64,000 bases of DNA. It comes from CAVXZE01 sp963766175. Lineage in GTDB: Bacteria > Myxococcota_A > UBA9160 > UBA6930. This document shows positions 42,790-51,729 of this stretch, piece after piece. Position 1 is the stretch's first letter; the number at the start of each line of letters is the position of its first letter. The translations under genes and the position numbers were made by a program. The notes under the pieces are model-generated. The model worked only from the letters and a program-made list of their open reading frames with translations. It made no database searches and was not told where the DNA came from. The DNA lies in contig CAVXZE010000031.1 in NCBI GenBank assembly GCA_963766175.1, positions 58,746-122,745 of the forward strand, given 5' to 3'.

Positions 42790-43789
42790 CAGCCTCACCG
42801 GAGTCACGGCCACGGAAATCAGAGCTGGAAAGAGGAAGAAAGGGACCGCTCCCGCCCCGCGGCTGATCGCCGTCGGGGGTGGCAAGGGAGGCGTCGGCAA
42901 GACCCTGCTGTGCGCGAACCTCTCCGCCGCCCTGGCGAAGAGCGGATACCGCGTAGTGGCCATCGACACCGATCTCGAGGGCGCCAACCTCCACACCTGC
43001 CTGGGCATCTCCTCGCCGCGGGTGAGCCTCGCCGACTTCGTCGCCGAGCGGGAGAGCGACCTGGCCAAGCTCGTCTTGGAGACGCCGATCGCGAATCTGC
43101 AGATGATCGCGGCGACCTACGGAAATCTCGCCTCCGCGCAGCCGGGAGCGACCCGGCGCATCGAGCTCCTGGCCGGGCTACGGCGCCTGGACTGCGATGT
43201 CGTCTTCGTGGACTGCGGCGCCGGCTCCCACCCCGCGACGATCGACTATTTCCTGGTCGGGGACGACGGTCTGCTGGTGCTGCACCCGGAGCCCACCTCG
43301 CTCGAGAACAGCTATTCATTCCTGCGCGCTGCCTTCTACCGGCGAATGCAGGTGGCGATGAAGAAGCACGAGGTGCGCGACCGGATCCGCGAAGCCATGG
43401 ACCAGCGCAACCAGCGGGGCATTCGCACCCCCTTGGACCTGCTCCGCGAGGTCGAGTTGATGGACCCGGAAGAGGGGAAGCGATTCGTCGCGACCATGCG
43501 TCGTTTCCGCCCGCGGATCGTCGTCAACGAAGTGACCTCCGCCGAGGACGTCAAGCTCGGCTTCGCCGTTCGCAGCGTCTGCCGGAAGTTCTTCGGAATC
43601 GACGCCGACTACATCGGCTACATCAATCGCGACACGGCGGTGCGCGAGGCCATCCTGCGACGCCGTCTGGTCCTGGAAGAACGTCCCAAGAGCGATGTGG
43701 CCATCTATCTCCAGCGAATCGCGCGGAAGCTGATGGAGTCGCTCGGGCCACCGGGAGCAGGGGCGCACTCGGATCGAGGCGATCGATGA
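42746..43789 (+). CDS. MinD/ParA-family ATPase
   Basis: A 347-residue P-loop ATPase. Deviant Walker A GGGKGGVGKTLLCANLS lies near residues 44-53, followed by VVAIDTDLEGANLHTCLG, and DVVFVDCGAGSHPATIDYFL (switch II). The C-terminal part (FGIDADYIGYINRDTAVREAI) resembles FlhG/MinD-like regulators. No amphipathic MinD tail is evident. The only plausible start is ATG 42746, which overlaps the HNH gene by 44 bp and adds a serine-rich leader. Its stop overlaps the next gene as ATGA, so it is coupled to the J-like/HTH protein, likely its partner. Confidence 0.88.
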   Translation: MSSTRPTGTSSSRNSSLTGVTATEIRAGKRKKGTAPAPRLIAVGGGKGGVGKTLLCANLSAALAKSGYRVVAIDTDLEGANLHTCLGISSPRVSLADFVAERESDLAKLVLETPIANLQMIAATYGNLASAQPGATRRIELLAGLRRLDCDVVFVDCGAGSHPATIDYFLVGDDGLLVLHPEPTSLENSYSFLRAAFYRRMQVAMKKHEVRDRIREAMDQRNQRGIRTPLDLLREVELMDPEEGKRFVATMRRFRPRIVVNEVTSAEDVKLGFAVRSVCRKFFGIDADYIGYINRDTAVREAILRRRLVLEERPKSDVAIYLQRIARKLMESLGPPGAGAHSDRGDR

Positions 43790-44433
43790 AGACGCTGGCG
43801 GAGATGACCCACTACGAGGTGCTCGAGGTTCTGCCGGACGTCGACTCCGAAGAGCTGGAGCGCGCCTACCGCCTGGCCCGGTCAGCCTATGCAGAAGACT
43901 CCCTCGCGCTCTACTCGGTCTTCAGTGCGGAGGAGTCGTCCGCTCTCAGCAGCCGGATCGAGCAGGCGTATCGCGTCCTGACGGATTCCGATCAGCGCAG
44001 GGAGTACGACGCTTCAATCGGCTCGGAGGTTGCTTGCGAGGACGAGATCAAGATCGCGCTCGATCTCGCCGTGGAGGATGCGCCAGTCCTCCAGGACCCC
44101 TTCGAGGCGATGCGAGAGGTCACCGAGTTCGATGGATTCGAAGAGGATGCAGAGGGCCCTTTCGATGGTGCGTGGCTGCGGCGTTTCCGCCTGCGCACCG
44201 GCGTGGAGATCGAGCAGATTGCCAAGATCACCAAGATCAACCCCAGCTATCTCCGATTCATCGAAGAGGAAAAATTCGAAGACCTGCCCGCTCCCGTCTA
44301 CGTACGCGGCTTCGTCGCCGCTTACGCCCGTTGCATCGGCCTGGATCCCGAACGCGTCGTATCCGGCTACATGAAGCGGCTGGACGTGGCGCCGAGGAGC
44401 GCGCCGCGGCGCAGCCAGCGCAAATGGCGCTGA
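43786..44433 (+). CDS. Degenerate J-domain plus RodZ-type HTH protein
   Basis: A 215-residue protein. Residues 6-75 follow a DnaJ J-domain (THYEVLEVLPDVDSEELERAY; RIEQAYRVLTDSDQRREYDA) but the HPD tripeptide needed to stimulate DnaK is replaced around YAEDS. After an acidic linker, residues ~125-200 form a RodZ-like HTH_25 (LRRFRLRTGVEIEQIAKITKINPSYLRFIEE; DLPAPVYVRGFVAAYARCIGLDP, cited by parts). There is no membrane helix, unlike RodZ. Coupled to the MinD-like ATPase by ATGA, it may bridge that ATPase to a polar or cytoskeletal structure or to DNA. Role inferred. Confidence 0.8.
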   Translation: MKTLAEMTHYEVLEVLPDVDSEELERAYRLARSAYAEDSLALYSVFSAEESSALSSRIEQAYRVLTDSDQRREYDASIGSEVACEDEIKIALDLAVEDAPVLQDPFEAMREVTEFDGFEEDAEGPFDGAWLRRFRLRTGVEIEQIAKITKINPSYLRFIEEEKFEDLPAPVYVRGFVAAYARCIGLDPERVVSGYMKRLDVAPRSAPRRSQRKWR

Positions 44434-44456
44434 TGGCCCGGGCGGGCGGGTGAACG

Positions 44457-44723
44457 ATGTCGCGAATCACTGATCCGCAGCGGGCCCGGCGACTGGCTCG
44501 CGCCGTCCTCTCCGACGTGATGCTGTACAACCCCGAGCGCGTGCGCGCCGGGATCGAGGCGGACGATCTCTTCGACCGCCTGCGCCCGGAGCTCGACGAG
44601 GCCCGCGCGTTCTTCGAGCGGCGGGTCGATCCCGATCTCGCGACCAAGAGCAACGCCTTCGATCTCGCCCTGGTGGACGTGCTGGTCTTTCGCAGCGGCC
44701 GCATTCGCTCACGAATATGGTGA
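44457..44723 (+). CDS. Small protein (88 aa), unknown
   Basis: Not recognised. The 88-residue product is helical and rich in Arg/Asp/Glu (RRLARAVLSDVMLYNPERVRAGIEADDLFD). It starts 23 bp after the J/HTH gene and overlaps rluD by seven bases, so position and codon use support a real gene. No motif or membrane segment. Possibly part of the MinD/J-HTH module. Confidence 0.62.
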   Translation: MSRITDPQRARRLARAVLSDVMLYNPERVRAGIEADDLFDRLRPELDEARAFFERRVDPDLATKSNAFDLALVDVLVFRSGRIRSRIW

Positions 44724-45643
44724 GCTTCGTGGTCGGCGAAGCGGACGCCGACCAGCGCCTGGACCGAGCTCTCGCCGCCGTTGCGGGAATCCCTCGTTCC
44801 CGAGCGCGCCGCTGGATCGACGATGGGCTCGTCGACCTGAACGATCGTCCGGCACGTCCCAGCCAACGCGTGGCCCTCGGCGACATTCTCCATGCCCGGC
44901 CGCCGGCGCCGATTCCCTCCGCGGCGGTGCCCGAGGAGATTCCTCTCGACGTGCTCTACGAAGACGAGGACGTGATCGTGGTCGACAAGCCGGCTGGGTT
45001 GGTGGTGCACCCTGGCCCCAGCCATCCGCGCGGGACCCTGGTGAATGCGCTGCTTCACCACTGCGGAGATCTCGCCGGAATCGGCGGCGTGCTGCGACCC
45101 GGCATCGTCCACCGTCTGGATCGCGGAACTTCCGGGGTATTGATCGCGGCGAAACACGATCAGGCCCATCTCGCTCTGGCCGAGCAGTTCAAGGACCACC
45201 GTGTCGAGCGCGTCTACCTCGCTCTGGCGCGCGGAGCGCCGGGAGAGGATTCGGGGCGAATCGAGCTGCCGATCGGTCGCCATCGCCGGGACCGCAAGCG
45301 GATGTCGGTATCGACCCGAGCCGCGCGCGCGGCCCGGACCGCCTGGACCGTCCGGCGGCGTTTTCCCGCGAGTGGCGCCATCCTGCTCGAGGTGCGACCC
45401 GAGACCGGCCGAACCCACCAGATCCGGGTACATCTGGCGGCGACGGGACTTCCGATCGTCGGAGATGAGGTCTACGGGCGCTCCAAAGGAAAGGCGTTCG
45501 CGATCGCTCGTCCCGCCCTCCACGCCGCGGTGCTGGGCTTCGACCATCCGCGCGACGGTGAAAGGCGCCGCTTCGAGGCGCAGCTTCCAGCCGATTTTGC
45601 CGAGCTCCTGGAGCTCCTCGCGCAGCGGGAACCGGTTCAATGA
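44717..45643 (+). CDS. rluD: Large-subunit rRNA pseudouridine synthase RluD-type
   Basis: Converts uridines of 23S rRNA helix 69 to pseudouridine. The 308 residues contain an N-terminal S4 domain (QRLDRALAAVAGIPRSRARRWIDDGLV region) and a catalytic domain with VLYEDEDVIVVDKPAGLVVHPG and GIVHRLDRGTSGVL (Asp135). RPETGRTHQIRVHLAATG is also diagnostic. The ATG overlaps the upstream small gene; the stop overlaps pgeF by four bases. RluC/RluA specificity cannot be ruled out, but the S4 domain and length fit RluD. Confidence 0.93.
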   Translation: MVSFVVGEADADQRLDRALAAVAGIPRSRARRWIDDGLVDLNDRPARPSQRVALGDILHARPPAPIPSAAVPEEIPLDVLYEDEDVIVVDKPAGLVVHPGPSHPRGTLVNALLHHCGDLAGIGGVLRPGIVHRLDRGTSGVLIAAKHDQAHLALAEQFKDHRVERVYLALARGAPGEDSGRIELPIGRHRRDRKRMSVSTRAARAARTAWTVRRRFPASGAILLEVRPETGRTHQIRVHLAATGLPIVGDEVYGRSKGKAFAIARPALHAAVLGFDHPRDGERRRFEAQLPADFAELLELLAQREPVQ

Positions 45644-46329
45644 ACCAACCCCCCGGGTTCCTCACTCATCCTCTTCTCTCCGATGTACGCGTCGCCCACG
45701 GCTTCGGCCAGCTCGGCTCAAAGGAGCCGGCCGACCTGATCCGTCCGATCCAGGAGCACGGAACGGAGGTGGCATGCGTCCAGGGGATGGACGACACAGA
45801 TCCATGTCACGCCGACGCCGTCGTCTCGACTCTCGCCAGGATTCCGGTGGGAGTGTTGACGGCGGATTGTGTTCCCGTCCTGCTGGCCATGGATGGCGGC
45901 CGGGTCGTGGCGGCGGTCCATGCCGGATGGCGCGGTATCGCCGCGGGCGTGGTGCCGCGCGCATTCGAGGCGATGGAGCTCGCCGCGCCGGGCTGGCGTC
46001 GCGTCACGGCGGTGATCGGTCCTCACATCGGTGCCTGCTGCTACGAGGTGGATTCACCCGTCATCGAGCGACTCCGGATTCGCTTCGCCGAGCAGCTGGA
46101 TTCGGCGCTCACTCCCGTGAACCTGGAGCACTCGATGCTCGATCTGGGAGTGCTGGTTCGTCTGGAGCTGATCCGCGCCGGCGTCCCGCCTGCGGACGTG
46201 GGATCCTTCCCGGACGCGTGCACCTGCTGTCACGCAGAGCGCTTTCATTCTCATCGCCGCGATGCCGATCGCGCGGGTCGCCTGCTTCACTGGATCGCGG
46301 CGAGTGCTTTGGAATCACCGGCGCTTTGA
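45640..46329 (+). CDS. pgeF: Purine nucleoside phosphorylase/peptidoglycan-editing factor PgeF family
   Basis: A 229-residue YfiH/PgeF (former laccase-domain, DUF152) protein. Zinc-binding and family motifs are in order: QEHGTEVACV, TADCVPVLLAMDG, AAVHAGWRGIAAGVV, IGPHIGACCYEV and CTCCHAERFHSHRRDADRAGR. Members have been linked to purine nucleoside cleavage and to preventing misincorporation in peptidoglycan precursors. Start ATG overlaps the rluD stop (ATGA); rluD-pgeF pairing is common. Confidence 0.93.
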   Translation: MNQPPGFLTHPLLSDVRVAHGFGQLGSKEPADLIRPIQEHGTEVACVQGMDDTDPCHADAVVSTLARIPVGVLTADCVPVLLAMDGGRVVAAVHAGWRGIAAGVVPRAFEAMELAAPGWRRVTAVIGPHIGACCYEVDSPVIERLRIRFAEQLDSALTPVNLEHSMLDLGVLVRLELIRAGVPPADVGSFPDACTCCHAERFHSHRRDADRAGRLLHWIAASALESPAL

Positions 46330-46676
46330 GCCCGCGGTTTCAGCACCGGAGAAGGATCGGTTCGCGCTGACAGGCCTTGACACACCCCACGGGGCGTCGT
46401 AGTTTCATTGGCGAAGTCCTGGTGGCCGGAAACTCTCCACCTCCGGCCTCTCCCCCTCGATAACAGTCTCGGGCCACTAGATGGCCAGGCAAGGTGACAA
46501 GCGGGTCCCGGGATTCAATTTTCCATCAACTTTTTGGACTGAACTTCCGAACGACACACTGGAGCCGAAGCCCAGAAAGGCCTGTTCTGAGCTGGCGTGT
46601 CCCTTCCCGGGAAGACGCTGGTGAAAGAGGCCGCGCCAACGCGACGCGGAAGGGGTCTGCCAGGTGACCCGATCCA
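46330..46676. other. Intergenic region upstream of rho, long leader
   Basis: A 347-bp gap with a promoter-like TTGACA (46377-46382) early and then about 270 bp of likely untranslated leader. No ORF or RNA gene is evident. A long leader would suit Rho autoregulation by attenuation, as in E. coli; that is inference. Confidence 0.55.
46377..46405 (+). promoter_or_regulatory. Candidate sigma70 promoter for rho
   Basis: Perfect TTGACA (46377-46382), 17-base spacer, and TAGTTT (46400-46405) as a weak -10 box, on the strand of rho. Confidence 0.4.
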
Positions 46677-48170
46677 ATGCTTTCCCTCCCATCCGATCAT
46701 CCGATCGAACACGAGAGAGATCCCTTGACGACCACACGCGTACCCGACGGGAATGATCTGAACGGATCCACGCAGGGAAACTCGGGCAACCGCAATGCGC
46801 GGAGAGGACGAAGCCGACGCTCCAAGGGAAACGGCTCGCGCCGATCGCGCGAGTTTCCCGACGTCGAAGAAGAGTTCTCCGAGGAGGAGTACGGCGCGGA
46901 AGCTGAAGAAAACGGCGAGCGGATGAACGTCGCGGATCTCAAGCTGAAGAGCGTGACCGAACTCACCGAGATCGCCGAAGATCTCGCCGTCGAGAATGCC
47001 GGGGGTCTCCGCAAGCAGGATCTCCTGTTCGCCATTCTGAAGGCCCAGACCGAGAAACGCGGGAGGGTCTACGCAGAAGGAGTTCTCGAAACCCTGTCCG
47101 ACGGATTCGGCTTTCTCCGCGCCCCCGATCAGAACTACCTCGAAGGCCCGGACGACATCTACGTTTCGCCTTCCCAGATCCGTCGCTTCAACCTTCGCAC
47201 CGGGGACACCATCTGCGGTCAGATCCGGCCGCCGAAGGAGGGGGAGCGCTACTTCGCCCTGCTCAAGGTCGATTCGATCAACTTCGAGGATCCCGAGGCG
47301 AATCGTCACAAGATCCTGTTCGACAACGTGACGCCGCTGTATCCCGAGGATGGATTCAATCTCGAGGCCAAGTCCGGAGGGCTCACCACCCGGATCATCG
47401 ACTTGATCGCCCCGATCGGGAAGGGACAGCGCGCGCTGATCACATCGCCGCCGAAAGCCGGCAAGACGATGATCCTGAAGGCCATCGCCAACGCGATCGC
47501 CGAGAACCATCCCGAGGTCTATCTGATCGTCTTGCTCATCGACGAGCGGCCCGAGGAAGTGACCGACATGCAGCGCAACGTGAGGGCCGAGGTGGTCTCC
47601 TCGACCTTCGACGAGCCGGCGTCGCGTCACGTCAAGGTAGCGGACATCGTGATCGAGAAGGCCAAGCGCCTGACCGAACACAAGCGCGACGTGGTGATTC
47701 TCCTCGACTCCATCACCCGCCTGGCGCGGGCGCACAACACCGTGATCCCCCATTCCGGGAAGATCCTCTCCGGAGGCGTCGACTCCAACGCCCTCCACAA
47801 GCCCAAGCGCTTCTTTGGAGCGGCCCGCAACGTGGAGGAGGGTGGCAGCCTCACCATCATCGGCACCGCACTGATCGACACCGGATCGCGAATGGACGAG
47901 GTGATCTTCGAGGAGTTCAAGGGCACCGGGAACAGCGAGCTGGTGCTGGACCGGAAGCTGGCCGATCGCCGCACCTACCCCGCCATCGACATCAACCGAT
48001 CGGCCACGCGCCGCGAGGAGCTGTTGCTCCCCGAGGCGACGCTCAACCGGATGTACGTGCTGCGGAAGGTCCTCGCACCCCTCAACCCGGTGGACTCGAT
48101 GGAGTTCCTGCTGGAGAAGATCAAGGTCACCGAGTCCAACGAGGAGTTTCTGTCCTCGATGAACAGCTAG
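46677..48170 (+). CDS. rho: Transcription termination factor Rho
   Basis: Hexameric RNA-dependent ATPase ending transcription. The 497-residue protein (E. coli 419) has an N-terminal ~80-residue charged, glycine/arginine/serine extension (RNARRGRSRRSKGNGSRRS) then the normal Rho N domain (MNVADLKLKSVTELTEIAE), the cold-shock-like RNA-binding site (GFGFLRAPDQNYLEGPDDIY), P-loop SPPKAGKTM near 260 and the Q/R loops. ATG at 46677 is used, but TTG at 46725 with GAGAGA upstream would shorten the extension. Long charged N-terminal inserts in Rho are known in several phyla. Confidence 0.94.
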   Translation: MLSLPSDHPIEHERDPLTTTRVPDGNDLNGSTQGNSGNRNARRGRSRRSKGNGSRRSREFPDVEEEFSEEEYGAEAEENGERMNVADLKLKSVTELTEIAEDLAVENAGGLRKQDLLFAILKAQTEKRGRVYAEGVLETLSDGFGFLRAPDQNYLEGPDDIYVSPSQIRRFNLRTGDTICGQIRPPKEGERYFALLKVDSINFEDPEANRHKILFDNVTPLYPEDGFNLEAKSGGLTTRIIDLIAPIGKGQRALITSPPKAGKTMILKAIANAIAENHPEVYLIVLLIDERPEEVTDMQRNVRAEVVSSTFDEPASRHVKVADIVIEKAKRLTEHKRDVVILLDSITRLARAHNTVIPHSGKILSGGVDSNALHKPKRFFGAARNVEEGGSLTIIGTALIDTGSRMDEVIFEEFKGTGNSELVLDRKLADRRTYPAIDINRSATRREELLLPEATLNRMYVLRKVLAPLNPVDSMEFLLEKIKVTESNEEFLSSMNS

Positions 48171-48389
48171 CCGAACCGGCCCGGGGCCCGAAAGCCGTTC
48201 GCTTGCGATTGCCCCCCTGATGGGCGACCGTTTCAGCATGGTCCCCTGGATCCTGCACCACGATCATTTCGCGCCGGCCCGCGGCCTGCCCACGGCTCGC
48301 CGGGACTGCACCGGCCACTCGTAACCCCCCGAGAAATCAAGAATTCATCGGATACTGTCCCAAGCCGAGACAGGGTCCGAGGTCCGCCA

Positions 48390-49448
48390 ATGCTGGATTT
48401 TTCCGAAAGAATCGCCGACGCCACGGCCCGAGCCGCACAGCTGGAGGAGCAGCTCGCCAATCCGGCCCTGGCGGGGTCTAACAGCGAATACGCCCGGGTC
48501 GCCAAGGAGCTGAGCGCCCTGCGTCCGCTGGTCGAGGCCGGCGGACGCTACCAGGCGCTCCTCGCCGAAATCCACGACACCCGCGAGATGCTCGAGGACG
48601 AGGAGATGCGAGAGCTCGCCGAGGCCGAGTTGGCCGAGCTTCTCGCGAGCGGGGAAGTGCTCGAGAAGGAGATCCTGGAGCTGATCCTGCCCAAGGATCC
48701 CAACGACTCCAAGAACGCGCTCCTCGAGATCCGCGGCGGCGCCGGCGGCGAGGAGGCGGCGCTCTTCGCGGCGGATCTCTTCCGCATGTACTCCCGATAC
48801 GCGGAGCGGCGCGGCTGGAAGGTCGAGCCGCTCTCGATGTCCGAGACGGGAACCGGGGGGATCAAGGAGATCGTGGCGGGCCTCACGGGTAAGGGTGTCT
48901 ACGGCCGGCTCAAGTACGAGCGAGGGGTGCACCGGGTGCAGAGGGTCCCGGTGACCGAATCGGCGGGGCGAATCCACACCTCGACGGTGACGGTGGCCGT
49001 GATGCCAGAAGCCGAGGAGGTCGACCTCCACATCGACCCGAAGGATCTCCGTATCGACGTGTTTCGCGCCTCGGGACCGGGAGGGCAGAGCGTCAACACG
49101 ACGGACTCGGCGGTGCGGATCACCCACCTCGAGAGCGGCCTCGTGGTCCAGTGTCAGGACGAAAAATCCCAGCACAAGAACAAGGCGCGGGCGATGAAGA
49201 TCTTGCGCGCGAGACTCTACGAGGCGGAAGCGCAGCGGCTCGCGGACGAGCGGGCCAGCGAGCGAAGGTCTCAGGTGGGTTCTGGCGATCGCAGCGAGAA
49301 GATTCGCACCTATAATTTCCCCCAGTCGAGGGTGACCGATCACCGGGCGGGTCTCACCGTCCATCGGCTGGAGGCGATTCTGGAGGGAGAGCTCGACGAG
49401 CTCTTCGATGGGGTACACACCTTCATGAGCACCGAGCTTCAGAAATAG
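48390..49448 (+). CDS. prfA: Peptide chain release factor 1
   Basis: Reads UAA/UAG stop codons and triggers peptide release. The 352-residue protein has the class I layout, including GGAGGEEAALFAADLFRMY and the catalytic GGQ loop in FRASGPGGQSVNTTDSAVRI near 231-233; HKNKARAMKIL marks RF1. The codon-recognition element GVHRVQRVPVTESAGRIHTS is intact. ATG at 48390. It precedes prmC, whose product methylates the GGQ glutamine, by 18 bp. The 219-bp gap before it contains no rpmE, which often sits between rho and prfA. Confidence 0.96.
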   Translation: MLDFSERIADATARAAQLEEQLANPALAGSNSEYARVAKELSALRPLVEAGGRYQALLAEIHDTREMLEDEEMRELAEAELAELLASGEVLEKEILELILPKDPNDSKNALLEIRGGAGGEEAALFAADLFRMYSRYAERRGWKVEPLSMSETGTGGIKEIVAGLTGKGVYGRLKYERGVHRVQRVPVTESAGRIHTSTVTVAVMPEAEEVDLHIDPKDLRIDVFRASGPGGQSVNTTDSAVRITHLESGLVVQCQDEKSQHKNKARAMKILRARLYEAEAQRLADERASERRSQVGSGDRSEKIRTYNFPQSRVTDHRAGLTVHRLEAILEGELDELFDGVHTFMSTELQK

Positions 49449-49466
49449 GCGGGGGGCAGTGGGCTG

Positions 49467-50375
49467 ATGCAGGCAGTGCGCACATGGACGGTGCTGGACC
49501 TGCTCCGCTGGACGACGGAGCACTTCCAGTCCCGGGGGATCGAGGGCGCGCGCCTCGACGCCGAGTGTCTGCTGGCCCACGCCCTGGATACCGAGCGGTT
49601 GCAGCTCTACCTGGAGTTCGACAAGCCCGTGGCGTCCGCCGAGCGAGCCCGCTTTCGCGAGCTCGTGAAGCGCCGTGCCGACGAGCGGGTGCCGGTGGCG
49701 CTGCTCACCGGGCGCCGGGAGTTCTGGTCCCTGCCGCTGCGCGTCACGCCCGACGTGCTGGTACCCCGTCCCGAAACCGAAACACTCGTCGAGGTCGCGC
49801 TTCGCCTGCTGCCCGATCGGGAGTCGGCTGCCCGGATTCTCGACGTGGGCACCGGCTGTGGCGCGATCGCCCTCGCCCTCGCCAAGGAGCGACCCAAGGC
49901 GCTGATCACCGCGACGGACATCTCCGCGGCGGCTCTCGCGGTGGCCAGGGAGAACGCTGCGGAGCTCGGCTTCGAGAACCGGATCCGGTTGCTCCCGGGC
50001 GACGGCTTCGAGCCGGTGCGGGGGGAGCGTTTCGACCTGATCCTGTCGAATCCTCCCTACCTCTCCCGCAGCGAGGCGCCGGGGCTTCCCCCGGAGCTCG
50101 TTCACGAGCCGCGGGAGGCGCTGTTCGCCGGAGGCGAGGGCACGGAGCTGCTGCGGCGCCTCGCGTCCGAAGCGCGGGACCTTCTCGAGGCGGGGGGCGC
50201 CCTCGCCGTCGAAGTGTCTCCCCAACAGGCGCCCGAGATGACAGAATGGCTGGCCAACGCGGGCTTCGCGCGAGCCGAGTGCCATTGCGATCTCGCGGGT
50301 CGGGTACGCGTGGTTTCCGCCGGGCGAGGCTGCGTCCCCAGAGAGAAAGGGCAGGGCAATGGCGAACCAAGCTAG
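49467..50375 (+). CDS. prmC: Release factor glutamine methyltransferase
   Basis: SAM-dependent enzyme that methylates the glutamine of GGQ in RF1/RF2. The 302 residues have the N-terminal helical substrate-recognition domain (DAECLLAHAL), the SAM motif ILDVGTGCGAIALALA and the substrate motif LILSNPPYLS (Asn-Pro-Pro-Tyr near 195). Directly downstream of prfA and overlapping hisD by 17 bases, it links the translation genes to the his operon transcriptionally. Confidence 0.96.
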   Translation: MQAVRTWTVLDLLRWTTEHFQSRGIEGARLDAECLLAHALDTERLQLYLEFDKPVASAERARFRELVKRRADERVPVALLTGRREFWSLPLRVTPDVLVPRPETETLVEVALRLLPDRESAARILDVGTGCGAIALALAKERPKALITATDISAAALAVARENAAELGFENRIRLLPGDGFEPVRGERFDLILSNPPYLSRSEAPGLPPELVHEPREALFAGGEGTELLRRLASEARDLLEAGGALAVEVSPQQAPEMTEWLANAGFARAECHCDLAGRVRVVSAGRGCVPREKGQGNGEPS

Positions 50376-51729
50376 TGGCAAAGGGATGGTCAAGGTCCTT
50401 CAGGCCTCGGATCCGGGCTTCGAGGCCGCCTTCGAGGAGCTCTGTCGTCGCCGCGAGGAGCACGACGAGAGCGTCGACAGGACGGTCCGAAAGATCGTCG
50501 AACGGGTTCGCGAGGGTGGAGACGAGGAGGTCATCGCCTACACCAGGAAGCTGGACGGCGCCAAGATCGATGACCTCGAGGTGGGTAGCGACGAGTGGGA
50601 AGCGGGCTGCGAGCAGGTGGATCCGGCGGACCGCGCCGCCCTCGGAAAGGCGGCGATGCGCGTTCGCGAGTTCCACCGCAAGCGCATCCCCTCGAGCTGG
50701 GAAATGCGCGAGGAGGGCGGTGCCTTCATGGGGCAACGGGTGCGCCCCCTGGAGAGGGCTGGGATCTACGTACCCGGCGGCAAGGCCGCCTATCCTTCCA
50801 GCGTGATCATGAATGCGGTTCCGGCCTCGGTGGTGGAGGTCGGCGAGATCGTGATGGCCACGCCGCCGGAAAAGGACGGAACGGTCCTCCCCGAAGTGCT
50901 GATGGCGGCGAGGGTTTCCGGCGTACACCGCATCTTCAAGATGGGAGGGGCCCAGGCCGTTGCGGCCCTCGCCTTCGGGACCGAGTCGGTGCCGCGTGTG
51001 GACAAGATCGTGGGCCCGGGGAATGCCTACGTGCAGAACGCCAAGCGGCTCGTGTTCGGCTGGGTGGACATCGACAGCGAGGCGGGTGCCAGCGAGGTCC
51101 TGGTGGTGGCCGACCGGACAGCGACACCGACCTGGATTGCGGCCGACCTCATCTCCCAGGCTGAGCACGAGGAGATGGCCTGCGCGGTGCTGATCACCAC
51201 GGCGAAGGCCCAGGCGACACGGGTTCAGGACCAGCTCGTCAAGCAGCTCAAGCGCCTCGACCGCGCCAAGATCGCCAGGCAGGCGCTCACGCGCAACGGT
51301 GCGATCATCATCGCCAAGGATCTGGACGAATCGATCGAGCTGGCGAATCGCTACGCGCCCGAGCACATGCTGCTCGCGATCGCCGATCCGGAAGCGGCGC
51401 TGAAGCGGGTGACGAACGCGGGCACCGTGTTTCTGGGTCACTATACGCCGGTCGCGGTCGGTGACTACCTGGCCGGCCCGAATCACGTGCTCCCCACCGG
51501 TGGGACGGCGCGCTTCTTCTCGCCCCTCGGGATCGAGGACTTCCTCAAGCGAACGGCTTTCGTGCGTTTCGAGCCTCCCAAGCTCCGCGAGCTCGGCGCC
51601 GACGTGATCCGCCTCGCGGAGCTCGAGGGATTCACGGGACACGGAGCCTCGGTCGAGCTGCGCCTGCAGAAGATCCGACGCGCACGCCGCGAGCGCGAGG
51701 CCGCTCGCGAGCTGGAGATCGAGATATGA
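50359..51729 (+). CDS. hisD: Histidinol dehydrogenase
   Basis: Zinc enzyme for the last two oxidation steps of histidine synthesis. The 456-residue protein carries ERAGIYVPGGKAAYPSSVIM, KIVGPGNAYVQNAKRLVFG, and the zinc/catalytic region DLISQAEHEEMACAVLIT. C-terminal residues 430-456 are a basic coiled tail (KIRRARREREAARELEI) beyond the usual end, short and probably harmless. ATG 50359 lies inside prmC; the stop overlaps hisB by four bases. Confidence 0.96.
   Translation: MANQASGKGMVKVLQASDPGFEAAFEELCRRREEHDESVDRTVRKIVERVREGGDEEVIAYTRKLDGAKIDDLEVGSDEWEAGCEQVDPADRAALGKAAMRVREFHRKRIPSSWEMREEGGAFMGQRVRPLERAGIYVPGGKAAYPSSVIMNAVPASVVEVGEIVMATPPEKDGTVLPEVLMAARVSGVHRIFKMGGAQAVAALAFGTESVPRVDKIVGPGNAYVQNAKRLVFGWVDIDSEAGASEVLVVADRTATPTWIAADLISQAEHEEMACAVLITTAKAQATRVQDQLVKQLKRLDRAKIARQALTRNGAIIIAKDLDESIELANRYAPEHMLLAIADPEAALKRVTNAGTVFLGHYTPVAVGDYLAGPNHVLPTGGTARFFSPLGIEDFLKRTAFVRFEPPKLRELGADVIRLAELEGFTGHGASVELRLQKIRRARREREAARELEIEI

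Noticed and set aside
48220..48324. 34-codon ORF between rho and prfA
   Set aside because: No ribosome-binding site and no similarity to rpmE or a leader peptide; probably chance.
48345..50393. 682-codon ORF antisense to prfA and prmC
   Set aside because: Shadow of two certain genes on the other strand.
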